Source of the DNA: JAOAPY01 sp038237475
GTDB taxonomy: Bacteria; Acidobacteriota; Blastocatellia; Pyrinomonadales; Pyrinomonadaceae
DNA length: 64,000 nucleotides
Reading direction: 5' to 3'
Assembly: GCA_038237475.1 (NCBI GenBank)
Contig: JBBRYS010000004.1
Span: forward strand, 124,001-188,000
Positions 51,709-60,887 of the stretch are shown one piece after another. Position 1 is the first letter of the stretch. The number at the start of each line of letters is the position of its first letter. A program made the translations under genes and the position numbers. Below the pieces are notes generated by a model. It had not been told where the DNA came from, made no database searches, and worked only from the letters and a program-made list of their open reading frames with translations.

Positions 51709-52815
51709 CTATTCGAACTGCTTCAAAAACCTAACATCATTCTCAAATAACAGGCGGATGTCGTCGAGGTTATACATCAGCGCCGCCATGCGATCGATAC
51801 CAAGTCCGAACGCAAATCCCGAAAACTCATTGGGGTTGACTCCCGCAGCCCGTAAGACATTTGGATGCACCATGCCGGAACCGCCCAGCTCAATCCAACC
51901 CGAATTTTTGCAGATGCGACAACCTGATCCGCCGCACTTGAAACAGCTAAAATCAAACTCCGCGCTTGGCTCAGTAAAGGGGAAGTATGAGGGCCGGAAG
52001 CGCGTGACAGTGTTCGGACCGAACATCCGTCGCAAAAACTCTCCCACTGTGCCCTTGAGGTGGGCCATGGTGATCCCTTTATCCACGCACAACCCTTCAA
52101 CCTGAAAGAACATGGGGTTATGCGTCGGATCCGGCGTATCGCGCCGGAACACTCGCCCGGGAGCAATCATGCGCACCGGAGCGCCCCGACGCTGCATGGC
52201 GTGTATCTGCACCGTCGACGTCTGCGAGCGCAAAGCGAATCCATCTGTGGTGTAAAAAGTGTCCTGGGGGGCGCGCGCGGGATGACTCTGGGGAATATTC
52301 AACGCGTCGAAATTGTAGAAGTCCGTTTCGATCTCGCGACCATCTTCGATGGCGTAGCCGAGTGTGACGAAGATGTCTTCGATCTTCTCTCGCAGGAGGG
52401 TGATTGGATGCAAGTGTCCGCCGCGTGGGCGACGACCGGGAAGTGTGACATCGATACTCTCGCGTTCTGTGCGAGCGCTTTCAACGAGCCTGCCCAGGAC
52501 TTGCTCCGCCTGCTCGAGCTTTCCCTGAAGGTCTGCTTCTACCTGCTGCACCAGTTGGCCAAACGCGGCGCGCTCGTCCGGGCTAACGCGTCCAATCAGC
52601 TTCTTGCATGCCGATAGTGCGCTCTTTCTACCAAAGTGCCGGGTGCGCAGTTCCGCCAGTGAGCGCTGCTCCGCCTCTGCCTCGCGCAAACTCAGGGGAG
52701 TAGCGAGTTCGGCGTCACCGGTAAAGCGTGCAAAGCGCTCGAACTCCTGCTCGAACGCTTTGCCTGCCGCCTCAACCTGGAGTTTGGGATTATCCTGGCT
52801 CTGACCTTCGGCCAT
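51709..52815 (-). CDS. pheS: Phenylalanyl-tRNA synthetase alpha subunit
   Basis: A 368-residue class II synthetase subunit. An N-terminal coiled coil is followed by HPITLLREKIEDIFVTLGYA, motif 2 (RMIAPGRVFRRDT), the phenylalanine pocket and motif 3 (FAFGLGIDRMAALMYNL). A zinc-like cysteine group (FKCGGSGCRICK) is inserted before the end. It charges tRNA-Phe with PheT. Downstream of rplT in the same direction. Confidence 0.95.
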   Translation of the reverse strand: MAEGQSQDNPKLQVEAAGKAFEQEFERFARFTGDAELATPLSLREAEAEQRSLAELRTRHFGRKSALSACKKLIGRVSPDERAAFGQLVQQVEADLQGKLEQAEQVLGRLVESARTERESIDVTLPGRRPRGGHLHPITLLREKIEDIFVTLGYAIEDGREIETDFYNFDALNIPQSHPARAPQDTFYTTDGFALRSQTSTVQIHAMQRRGAPVRMIAPGRVFRRDTPDPTHNPMFFQVEGLCVDKGITMAHLKGTVGEFLRRMFGPNTVTRFRPSYFPFTEPSAEFDFSCFKCGGSGCRICKNSGWIELGGSGMVHPNVLRAAGVNPNEFSGFAFGLGIDRMAALMYNLDDIRLLFENDVRFLKQFE

Positions 52816-52870
52816 TACGACGAATACACCCGCGGGACTCCCGCATTCAGACTGTTGCGATCATCGGTTG

Positions 52871-53254
52871 TTAGGCGGCTGCTTTTTCACTCTGCTTATC
52901 ATTCAGCGCGTCCTTCGCCTGTGAAGCAACAGCACTAAATGACTCCGGGTGATGCACTGCCAGATCGGCCAACACCTTTCGATCCAGTTCAATGCCGGCG
53001 AGCTTCAGGCCATGCATCAACTGCGAATAGTTGAGACCGTTCAGACGCGCGGCAGCGCCGATACGCACGATCCAAAGACTGCGAAAATCACGCTTCTTCA
53101 ACTTGCGCCCGGTGTAGGCGAAGTTCAATCCACGCTCAACCGATTCTTTGGCCGACCTATAAAGCTTGGACTTGGTACCTCGATAGCCTTTGGCCAGCTT
53201 TAATATTTTCTTGCGTCGTTCAAGACGCTTATTTCCACGTTTTGCTCTGGGCAT
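52871..53254 (-). CDS. rplT: Ribosomal protein bL20
   Basis: A 127-residue basic protein: MPRAKRGNKRLERRKKILKL at the start and RLNGLNYSQLMHGLKLAGIE later are family hallmarks. AAGGAGG lies before the ATG. bL20 often represses its own operon by binding the leader; no such site was identified here by eye. Confidence 0.97.
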   Translation of the reverse strand: MPRAKRGNKRLERRKKILKLAKGYRGTKSKLYRSAKESVERGLNFAYTGRKLKKRDFRSLWIVRIGAAARLNGLNYSQLMHGLKLAGIELDRKVLADLAVHHPESFSAVASQAKDALNDKQSEKAAA

Positions 53255-53397
53255 GACTGCCTCCTTCTAAAAAAAATGCTGGTCGTCGGGCTCTTGGTTT
53301 AGGAAGTCTTGTCTCTGACTGCTCACCAAACTCTTCTCGCATCGAGAAGGCCGGCCGAAGCCTGAAACACCAGAACCAAAGTCCTGAGACCTAACCT

Positions 53398-53601
53398 TTA
53401 GTCCCTGCCATAAGGCAGCATAGCCTCGACGCGCTTCATATCCGATTTTGAGACCAGCACGTCAATATCAAGAATCCGTTTCCGCTTGCTGGACTTCTTG
53501 GTCAGAATGTGGCGCGCATGCGAATGTCCGCGCTTAATTTTGCCGGTCGCGGTGAGACGAAATCGCTTCGCCGCGCCTTTGTGTGTTTTCAGTTTTGGCA
53601 T
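53398..53601 (-). CDS. rpmI: Ribosomal protein bL35
   Basis: A 67-residue basic protein (MPKLKTHKGAAKRFRLTATG). There are two successive ATG codons; the second (53601) has the better spacing to GGGAGGG. It lies between infC and rplT as in most bacteria. Confidence 0.95.
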   Translation of the reverse strand: MPKLKTHKGAAKRFRLTATGKIKRGHSHARHILTKKSSKRKRILDIDVLVSKSDMKRVEAMLPYGRD

Positions 53602-53773
53602 CATTGCCCTCCCTTAAAATTTTGCGCCACACTTCGGTAACGCAAGCTATCTGTTCTTTGAGACTTAATCTGGGACCGCGCGCTTCCAGCATGCAGACCG
53701 CCTGTGGGCCGGCATCGCCAGACGCACTGACAGCTGCGTCATAAGGAGTGACGGGTTCCGCCCTCCACTAAAC

Positions 53774-54439
53774 TCAAGTACCTGCCGGCGCCGGCCCCGA
53801 AGTGCCTCCGGATGCGGGGGACGAGTTCGGACCCGGTGTGCCGCCCGCCGCTGGCGCTGCGCTCTCCGTCTTTGCCGGGGTCTTATGTCGCTTGGGCCCA
53901 AAGATAATAAACATCTGGTTCCCTTCCATTCTGGGTCGGGCCTCGACCTCGCCTACATCCAGCAGATCGGCTTCCAGTTTTTGCAGGATCTTCGAACCCA
54001 ACTCACGATGTGTCATCTCGCGCCCACGAAACCAGATGGTTGCCTTGACCTTGTCTCCTTCCTGCAACCAGCCACGGGCATGTTTCATGCGATATTCGTA
54101 ATCGTGATCGTCGGTGCCGGGACGAAACTTAACTTCCTTAACAGTGATGGTGACCTGTTTTTTCTTCGCCTCGTTGGCCTTCTTCTTTTGCTCGTACTGG
54201 AACTTGCCAAAATCAATGATGCGACAAACAGGAGGCTGTGCGGTTGGAGCTACTTCGACCAGGTCCAACCCACGTTCGCGGGCAGCGCGGATTGCTTCCT
54301 GAATTCCCAGCACGCCGAGCTGTTCGCCCTCTTCACCGATGACACGTACTTCGGGTACTCGAATTCTCTCGTTGATACGCGTGACCGGCAAACGTCTATG
54401 GTCTGGTCGCGAACCGCGACCTCGAAAGCCTGTAGCTAT
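53774..54439 (-). CDS. infC: Translation initiation factor IF-3, probable AUA start
   Basis: A 221-residue factor. PVTRINERIRVPEVRVIGEE, PPVCRIIDFGKFQYEQKKK and MTHRELGSKILQKLEAD mark the N- and C-domains. No ATG fits the N-terminus. An ATA at 54439 lies five bases after a perfect AGGAGGTG and gives a typical basic N-terminal extension; a TTG 16 codons later has no such site. Non-AUG starts in infC allow IF-3 to repress its own synthesis, since it rejects such codons. The last 36 residues form a Gly/Pro/Ala/Ser-rich tail not usual for IF-3. It lies between thrS and rpmI. Confidence 0.93.
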   Translation of the reverse strand: MATGFRGRGSRPDHRRLPVTRINERIRVPEVRVIGEEGEQLGVLGIQEAIRAARERGLDLVEVAPTAQPPVCRIIDFGKFQYEQKKKANEAKKKQVTITVKEVKFRPGTDDHDYEYRMKHARGWLQEGDKVKATIWFRGREMTHRELGSKILQKLEADLLDVGEVEARPRMEGNQMFIIFGPKRHKTPAKTESAAPAAGGTPGPNSSPASGGTSGPAPAGT

Positions 54440-54452
54440 TGCTGCACCTCCT
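54437..54452 (-). promoter_or_regulatory. Shine-Dalgarno and AUA start of infC
   Basis: AGGAGGTG (54452-54445), a 5-base spacer, then ATA (54439-54437). The perfect site decides the start and suggests autoregulation by start-codon discrimination. Confidence 0.75.
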
Positions 54453-54522
54453 CAGTAATGGTTCCGTGCTCATCTCCCACCATCCGAATCGATCGACTCG
54501 GGAGCGAAAAGGAAAACCGGAA

Positions 54523-56496
54523 CTAAGTATTCGTCAGGGCACGCGACTCAACGAGCCGGTGTGCCATCGCCTGGAAATCTTCAAGTGACATCGCCCCGAT
54601 GTCGCCCTGTAAACGCTCGCGGACAGCCACCTGCTGCTGCTCTAATTCCCGATCGCCGAGGACGAGCATAAAAGGCACTTTCTGCATCTGCGCGTCCCTA
54701 ATCTTGGCGCCGATCTTTTCACTGCGCAGATTAGCCGTCACGCGCAGTCCGCTCTTTTGCAGCGCCGCCGCCACGCCGGCGGCGTAATCATTGATCCGAT
54801 CCGTAATCGGTAACACGGCCACCTGCACAGGCGCCAGCCAAATGGGAAAGGCGCCGGCGTAGTGCTCAATCAGCACGCCGAAAAATCGTTCGATCGATCC
54901 AAACAGAGCTCGATGGACCATCACCGGCCGGTGCGGCTTATTGTCTTCACCGATATATTCCAACTCGAATCGCTCGGGCAAATTAAAATCCCACTGCACC
55001 GTGCCCAGCTGCCAAAGGCGCCCGATGGCGTCCTCAATTTTGAAGTCTATCTTTGGGCCGTAAAAGGCTGCTTCACCTTCGATTCGCTCGTAATCGATTC
55101 CGCGCGCATCCAGAGCGGCGGCCAGGGAGGTTTCGGCCTTCTCCCATTCTTCATCCGAACCCAACCAGTTCTTTGAAGTATCGCTGCCTTTGACGGACAG
55201 TTCGAACTTGATTTTTTCAAAACCAAAGGTCTTCAAAACCTGATACGCAAAATCAACACAGTCGTCGATCTCTCTGCGCACCTGATCCGGAGTGCAAAAT
55301 AGATGAGCATCATCAACCGTGAATCCACGCACTCGCATCAGGCCATGCAGCGTGCCGGACAACTCTGCGCGATAGACGGTGCCCATTTCCGCGTAACGCT
55401 GCGGCAAATCCCGATAGGAACGTTGTTGTGATTTGTAAATGCCGATGTGGAAAGGACAGTTCATCGGTTTCAAGCGAAACTCGACATCCTCGATCTTGGT
55501 TGGCGCAAACATCGAGTCGCCGTAGTTCTGCTCATGACCGCTGACCTGCCACAGTTCGCGCCGGGCAATGTGTGGCGTGTAAACGAAGCTGTAATCGCGT
55601 TTGACCAGCTCTTCACGCAGGTAGTCTTCCATCCGCTGGCGAATAATTCCGCCTTTCGGGTGCCAGAATATTAAGCCCTGCCCGTACTGCTCCTGAATCG
55701 AGAAGAGATCGAGCTCGCGTCCCAGCCGGCGATGGTCGCGCTTCTCAGCTTCTTCGCGCTGCTTTAACCACGCATCCAACTCTTCCTGACTGAAAAATGC
55801 AGTGCCATAGATGCGTTGCATCTGCGGTTGCTCCGCATCGCCCATCCAGTAGGCGCCCGCCAGCGACAGCAACTTAAACGCACGCAACTTTCCGGTGTGG
55901 GGCACGTGCGGACCAAGACAGAAATCGATAAAGGGAGACCCATCGATGTAATAGACGCTGACTGTGTCGCCGCCCTTGTCGTCAATCAGCCGGCACTTCA
56001 GGGGTTCAGCCCGCTCCTTAAATATCTGCAGGGCGTCAGTCTTGGCAATCTCTTCGCGTCTGTACGGCATATTGCGTTTGGCAATATCGCGCATACGCTT
56101 TTCGATTACAGGCAGGTCGGCCTCAAGCAACGCTCGTGGAGCGATTACATCGTAGAAAAATCCATAACGCGGATCGTCCAGCAATGCCGGTCCAATTCCC
56201 AATTGTGTGCCGGGGAAAAGGTCCAGGACCGCTGCCGCCAGCAGATGCGCGGTCGAGTGTCGCAGGACTTCCAGACCAGCCAGGGTCTGCGGCAGTACCG
56301 GTTCAATCCTGACGGGCGCACCGGTGCTCAGCGTATCCAGCTTAAAAGCGAGATCCACTTCAGTGCCGTTCACGCGTGCCGCTAAAGCTTGCTTCGCCAC
56401 TTCACGGTCCAACTGCTTCAGGGCTTCAGCTACAGTCACCGGCCCGGCCAGCGGCCTGGAAACGCCATCATTAAGTTGTACGTTGATTTCGCTCAT
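54523..56496 (-). CDS. thrS: Threonyl-tRNA synthetase
   Basis: A 657-residue synthetase. It has an N-terminal TGS domain (INVQLNDGVSRPLAG), an editing domain with HSTAHLLAAAV and the Cys/His of FIDFCLGPHVPHTG, and the class II catalytic core with LKPMNCPFHIGIY, RAELSGTLHGLMRVRGF and VMVHRALFGSIERF. An anticodon-binding domain follows. Start taken at 56496; the frame opens at 56553 with 19 extra residues not seen in the family. First gene of the translation run. Confidence 0.96.
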   Translation of the reverse strand: MSEINVQLNDGVSRPLAGPVTVAEALKQLDREVAKQALAARVNGTEVDLAFKLDTLSTGAPVRIEPVLPQTLAGLEVLRHSTAHLLAAAVLDLFPGTQLGIGPALLDDPRYGFFYDVIAPRALLEADLPVIEKRMRDIAKRNMPYRREEIAKTDALQIFKERAEPLKCRLIDDKGGDTVSVYYIDGSPFIDFCLGPHVPHTGKLRAFKLLSLAGAYWMGDAEQPQMQRIYGTAFFSQEELDAWLKQREEAEKRDHRRLGRELDLFSIQEQYGQGLIFWHPKGGIIRQRMEDYLREELVKRDYSFVYTPHIARRELWQVSGHEQNYGDSMFAPTKIEDVEFRLKPMNCPFHIGIYKSQQRSYRDLPQRYAEMGTVYRAELSGTLHGLMRVRGFTVDDAHLFCTPDQVRREIDDCVDFAYQVLKTFGFEKIKFELSVKGSDTSKNWLGSDEEWEKAETSLAAALDARGIDYERIEGEAAFYGPKIDFKIEDAIGRLWQLGTVQWDFNLPERFELEYIGEDNKPHRPVMVHRALFGSIERFFGVLIEHYAGAFPIWLAPVQVAVLPITDRINDYAAGVAAALQKSGLRVTANLRSEKIGAKIRDAQMQKVPFMLVLGDRELEQQQVAVRERLQGDIGAMSLEDFQAMAHRLVESRALTNT

Positions 56497-57090
56497 CACT
56501 TGTATCACAAATTCAGGAGTTCCATCCCTGCCAGCGAACCGGCTTAGGGGCATGCCCTCGCCCGACAGCGACTTCGCCGGACTAGTCTCCTACGATTTGT
56601 GACTACCACTGCGATTTACTACTTCTTTGATCGGTTTCGATAGGAGCGCCTTCGTAGCGAGCCCGCGTGGCGGGTTCAATTAATAAGTCGAGAATCGAGT
56701 TGTTGTTCGATTCATACGAAGGACTTCCGGAGCTTCTATCAAAAAATGATACTGCGCCTAATCGCTTGTAACGCGTAAGAATGTAGCGAAAGAGGCCACT
56801 TATGTCAATTCGAGGTGCAGCAGAAGGTTGGAGATTCTGAACGAGCTGGCATTCGTCCCACCTTGGTCGCGATAACGCGAATCTGTACTAACAACCGATT
56901 CCCCGTTCTACGCTCACAATTAATTCGCGGAAACCTCAGACACCACCAACTTTGTACTAGGCAAACATATGCTTTCATGTTAATAAACGGCACCTAAAAA
57001 TGAACAAGCCTGCTTCGCAGGTTTTCGCCCTGTCAGCAAACTTAGCTCTGAACTCTGCAAGTCTTACGATAACGCAAGGATCGCAAAACT
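56497..57090. other. Gap upstream of thrS and the DUF3311 gene
   Basis: About 590 bases between divergent genes. No gene is recognised. A short hairpin CCCGC-GTG-GCGGG lies at 56662-56674. The thrS leader shows no T-box features that I can identify. Confidence 0.4.
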
Positions 57091-57324
57091 ATGTCTCGAG
57101 CGCTGCTGGTCATTATCGTGGTCGTGCTTTACGTGCTGCATCAGGACTTCTGGTTCTGGCGCACCGCGCATCCTTTAGTATTTGGTTTCCTGCCCATCGG
57201 ACTCTTCTATCAGGCCTGCTACTCGGGCGCGGCTGCTCTGGTGATGTGGCTGCTCGTGAAATACGCCTGGCCCCACCATTTGGAAGAGGAGATTGAAAAA
57301 CCAAAGGAGGACATCAGCGCGTGA
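57091..57324 (+). CDS. DUF3311 small membrane protein
   Basis: A 77-residue protein with two membrane segments (LLVIIVVVLYVLHQDFWFW and LPIGLFYQACYSGAAALVM). It is the usual small partner upstream of sodium:solute symporters of this subfamily. It overlaps the symporter by four bases, so both are made together. Confidence 0.88.
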   Translation: MSRALLVIIVVVLYVLHQDFWFWRTAHPLVFGFLPIGLFYQACYSGAAALVMWLLVKYAWPHHLEEEIEKPKEDISA

Positions 57325-58946
57325 TTCCTGCCATTGTCGTATTCATCTATCTCGCTACTGTTCTCTATATTGGCATCTTTGCCTTTAGAAAAGCCGCCGG
57401 TGGGGGAAAAGCCGAGGACTACTTTTTGGCCAGCCGATCGCTGGGGCCGTTTGTCTTTCTGTTCTCGCTTTTCGGAACGAACATGACGGCCTTTGCGATC
57501 CTCGGCTCGTCGGGCCATGCGTTTACGAATGGAATCGTTACCTTCGGCTTAATGGCCTCGTCGTCAGGCATCATCATTCCCCTGACGATCTTTTTTATAG
57601 GTACACGCGTCTGTGCGCTCGGCAAGAAATATGGATTCATGACGCCGGTGCAGATGTTTCGCGATCGTTGGGAGTGCGGCCATATCGGAACCGTGATCTT
57701 TGTTCTGCAAGCTGTCCTCTTAATACCGTACATCATCATTGGGATTATGGGCGGGGGCACCACACTCAATTCGATCAGCGGTGGATTGATTCCCTACTGG
57801 TTCGGCGGCGCGATGGTGGCACTGGTGGTGATGGGCTACGTGTTCTTTGGCGGCATGCGCGGCACGGCCTGGGTCAACACATTTCAGACAATCCTTTTTT
57901 TGTTGTTTGGCGCCGTCGCCATTGTAGTAATCGGCACGGGCATGGGAGGATTTCGCAGCGCCGCGCAAGCGATGCTTAATTCACCCGCCTTCGCGCCCTT
58001 GTTAACTCGTGAGCGAATCTCGCCGCAGTACTTCTTCAGCTATACGTTCATTCCGCTTTCCGCTATCGCCTTTCCACATATCCTGATCTTTTGCCTGACT
58101 GCGCAGAAGATGAACCACTTTAAGAAGACGGTCATCTTCTACCCGCTCTGCATCCTGGCAATCTGGTTACCGTGCGTGTTCCTGGGGGTGATGGCAAACC
58201 GAGTAACCGACGTGCCGCAGATTAAGGCCAAGCAGGAAGCGCGCCGGATGCTCGTGACACAGGGCAAGAACCTTGCGCCAGAACAGCGGGATGAACTGCG
58301 CGAGCAGGCTGCGGGTGACGACGTGATTTTGTTGTTGCTGCAGCGATATGCACCACTCTGGCTGGCTGGGTTGTTGGGAGCAGGCATCATGGCCGCTGTG
58401 ATGGCCAGTGACTCGCAGATCCTGGCCCTCTCCACCATGTTCACGGAGGACTTTTTTGCCTTCTATGGAGGCAAGCGGCGCTTTGGAGAAGGCGTGCAGG
58501 TGCAGACCGGGCGAATTTTTATTGTGCTGATTACACTGGTGGCTTATGCGGTGGCCTTGCGAGCGCCGGAAACAATCTTCGAGCTTGCCATTCAGTATGC
58601 CTTTTCGGGTTTTGCGGCCCTCTCACCGTTATTGATTGCGGCCTTGTTCTGGCGAGGGAGTACGAAGTGGGGAGCGCTGGCGGTTACTCTTTGGACCGCG
58701 CTGGCGGTCATTGCGGTGGCGATTTATCAACACGCGGTTCCAGCGCCCGCTCCCGGACCTTCCATCGTGAGTTGGTCGGTATCAGGAATCGATGTACTGG
58801 CGCGGACGCCTGGTGGCACCGCAGTCTTTGGTTTTATGCCAGTAGTGCCGATGGTGATCGTCTCCGGATTATTGATGATCACGTTTTCGAAGATCACAGT
58901 GAAACCTCAAGACTCGACGATTCAAAGATACTTTCCGCCGGGCTAG
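57321..58946 (+). CDS. Sodium:solute symporter family transporter
   Basis: A 541-residue transporter of the SSS family with about 13 membrane segments. It starts at a GTG overlapping the DUF3311 stop. AEDYFLASRSLGPFVFLFSL and GFMTPVQMFRDRWE are typical. The substrate is unknown; relatives carry pantothenate, proline or organic acids. A GC hairpin (58960-58979) follows but lacks a T run. Confidence 0.92.
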   Translation: MIPAIVVFIYLATVLYIGIFAFRKAAGGGKAEDYFLASRSLGPFVFLFSLFGTNMTAFAILGSSGHAFTNGIVTFGLMASSSGIIIPLTIFFIGTRVCALGKKYGFMTPVQMFRDRWECGHIGTVIFVLQAVLLIPYIIIGIMGGGTTLNSISGGLIPYWFGGAMVALVVMGYVFFGGMRGTAWVNTFQTILFLLFGAVAIVVIGTGMGGFRSAAQAMLNSPAFAPLLTRERISPQYFFSYTFIPLSAIAFPHILIFCLTAQKMNHFKKTVIFYPLCILAIWLPCVFLGVMANRVTDVPQIKAKQEARRMLVTQGKNLAPEQRDELREQAAGDDVILLLLQRYAPLWLAGLLGAGIMAAVMASDSQILALSTMFTEDFFAFYGGKRRFGEGVQVQTGRIFIVLITLVAYAVALRAPETIFELAIQYAFSGFAALSPLLIAALFWRGSTKWGALAVTLWTALAVIAVAIYQHAVPAPAPGPSIVSWSVSGIDVLARTPGGTAVFGFMPVVPMVIVSGLLMITFSKITVKPQDSTIQRYFPPG

Positions 58947-59112
58947 GTTTTTTCGAATGCCCCCACCGCCAGCTGGGGGATTGTTGCGATCCAACCTAAA
59001 CAAGAGCAGGCTAATCCTTTTAGGCTGTATCTGAAATATCCCCCGGCTCATGCCGAGGTATTCCAGGAAGAGGATTTGATCAGTACGTCGCTGTAGCCTG
59101 TATCTGAAAAGC

Positions 59113-60855
59113 CTACTGCGAGCTCGTTCCCATCATTTGATCGCGTTTGGCCTTGAACTCGGAGCTTGGCTTCCATTCGGGAAACTTCTCTCCCTGCGCT
59201 ACGCGATAGCCGATTGTCAGCAGTAACTGCGCGTCGTCAACTGCGCCTGCTAAAATCCAATCCGGCTTTATTTCATCTGAGACCTTATGGTAATCCTTCT
59301 GCACATACTCCTCACGCTTTTGCTTCCCGTAACCTGCGTCCTTCCCGACGTAGTCAGTACCTGAACTGGTGTAAAGCGCGGGCACTCCCTGCTTGGCGAA
59401 TTCAAAATGATCGGAGCGGTAGTAGTAGCCTTTTTCCGGCTCAGGATCCGGGTTCACGGTTCGCCCCTGGTCAGCGGCCGTTTCCCGCAGGAGATCGATG
59501 AGCGTGCTGTTATCATCGCCCACCATCGTGATGTCTTTAGTGCGGCCCCATTGGTTCACACCGTCCTTATTAATATTCGCCAGGGTCTTGTTCAAAGGAT
59601 AGAGGGGATTGGTGGCGTAGTAGCGCGACCCAATCAATCCTTTCTCTTCACCCGTCACCGCAAGGAATAAGAGAGACCGTTTGGGCGCCATGGGCAGTTT
59701 GGTAAACGCTTCAGCGATTTCAAGCAAGGTCGCGCATCCGGATGCGTTGTCCAAAGCTCCATTAAAGATCTGATCGCCGGACAGTTTTGGATCGCGGCCG
59801 AGATGGTCCCAGTGCGCCGTGTAGATGACATACTCACTTTTGAGTGCGGCATCGGAGCCTTCGAGTTTCGCCACTACATTGTTGGAATTAATCTCGCGCA
59901 GCGTGTTCTTGACATCGAGGTTGGCTTTGGCGCTCAACGTTACTGGCTTGAAGTCTTTGCTGACCGCAGCTTTCTTCAACGCGTCAAAATCCTGACCACT
60001 CGCGGTAAACAACTCCTTTGCGCGCTCCGACGTAATCCACGCTTCGACTGCAGGCCGGGACATGTTTTTGTCAGGGGTCTGAATGTCGAAGTTCTCTCTG
60101 GACCAACTACCGGACACAACTTCATACGGGTAACCCGCCGGCCCGGTCTCGTGAATGATGATCGCAGCCGCAGCGCCTTTCTCGGCTGCGATTTCATATT
60201 TGTAGGTCCAGCGGCCGTAGTAGGTCATGGCCTTACCCTTGAACATTTTCTCGTCAAGCATATTTTGGTCATTGGCTGCAGGGACTGCCGGATCGTTTAT
60301 CAACATGACGATCGTCTTGCCGCGCACATCGACCCCCTTGTAATCGTCCCAGCCGTATTCAGGCGCGACTACGCCGTACCCGACAAAGACCATCTCGGAA
60401 TTCTCGACTTTCGATTCGGGCACGATGCGCCGAGAGATTGCCACATAGTCTTCCGGAAACTTCAGATCAATTTTCTTTCCGCCGGCCGCGAACGATGCAG
60501 TTGGCTGTCCGGTGAATCCGACCAGGGGCACCTTCTGCAAATAAGTTCCATCAGGATTCCCCGGCTTAAGGCCGAGACGTTGGAACTGCTCAGTCAGGTA
60601 TTTGACGGACAGTTCCTCTCCTTTCGTTCCCGGACCGCGACCTTCAAATTCGTCGGATGAGAGCACCTTGACGTGCTGCAGAAGATCTTTGTCATTTATG
60701 CTGTCGAGCGCAGGCTTGAGTTCCGCCGGCCCGGCCGCGCTAACCGCTTTCGGGTTGACCTCGGCCGAAGAGTTGGCCGGCGGGGCGCTCTCGCAACCAA
60801 TCGCGAAGGTCAGGGCCGCTGAAAACAAACCGCTGCAGAGAATGCGTTTATACAT
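59113..60855 (-). CDS. M28 family aminopeptidase, probable lipoprotein
   Basis: A 580-residue zinc peptidase. Start at 60855 behind GAAGAGG gives a lipoprotein-like signal (FSAALTFAIGC, Cys21). A PA (protease-associated) insert occupies roughly residues 150-320. The metal-binding motifs TAHWDHLGRD, GALDNASGC, VTGEEKGLIGS and YRSDHFEF are present, as in secreted M28 peptidases. It should release N-terminal residues from peptides outside the cytoplasm. It is 32 bases downstream of the beta-propeller gene. Confidence 0.92.
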   Translation of the reverse strand: MYKRILCSGLFSAALTFAIGCESAPPANSSAEVNPKAVSAAGPAELKPALDSINDKDLLQHVKVLSSDEFEGRGPGTKGEELSVKYLTEQFQRLGLKPGNPDGTYLQKVPLVGFTGQPTASFAAGGKKIDLKFPEDYVAISRRIVPESKVENSEMVFVGYGVVAPEYGWDDYKGVDVRGKTIVMLINDPAVPAANDQNMLDEKMFKGKAMTYYGRWTYKYEIAAEKGAAAAIIIHETGPAGYPYEVVSGSWSRENFDIQTPDKNMSRPAVEAWITSERAKELFTASGQDFDALKKAAVSKDFKPVTLSAKANLDVKNTLREINSNNVVAKLEGSDAALKSEYVIYTAHWDHLGRDPKLSGDQIFNGALDNASGCATLLEIAEAFTKLPMAPKRSLLFLAVTGEEKGLIGSRYYATNPLYPLNKTLANINKDGVNQWGRTKDITMVGDDNSTLIDLLRETAADQGRTVNPDPEPEKGYYYRSDHFEFAKQGVPALYTSSGTDYVGKDAGYGKQKREEYVQKDYHKVSDEIKPDWILAGAVDDAQLLLTIGYRVAQGEKFPEWKPSSEFKAKRDQMMGTSSQ

Positions 60856-60887
60856 ATTTTGCCTCTTCAAAGTTTTGAACGTTCTAC

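Noticed and set aside
56497..56800. T-box or other riboswitch in the thrS leader
   Set aside because: I could not find a T-box consensus or a clear specifier/antiterminator arrangement.
58960..58979. CCCCCA/TGGGGG hairpin after the symporter
   Set aside because: No T run follows and the stem is short; not counted as a terminator.
59003..59125. Repeated CTGTATCTGAAA near the M28 peptidase end
   Set aside because: Two short copies only, with no flanking structure; probably chance or a minor duplication.
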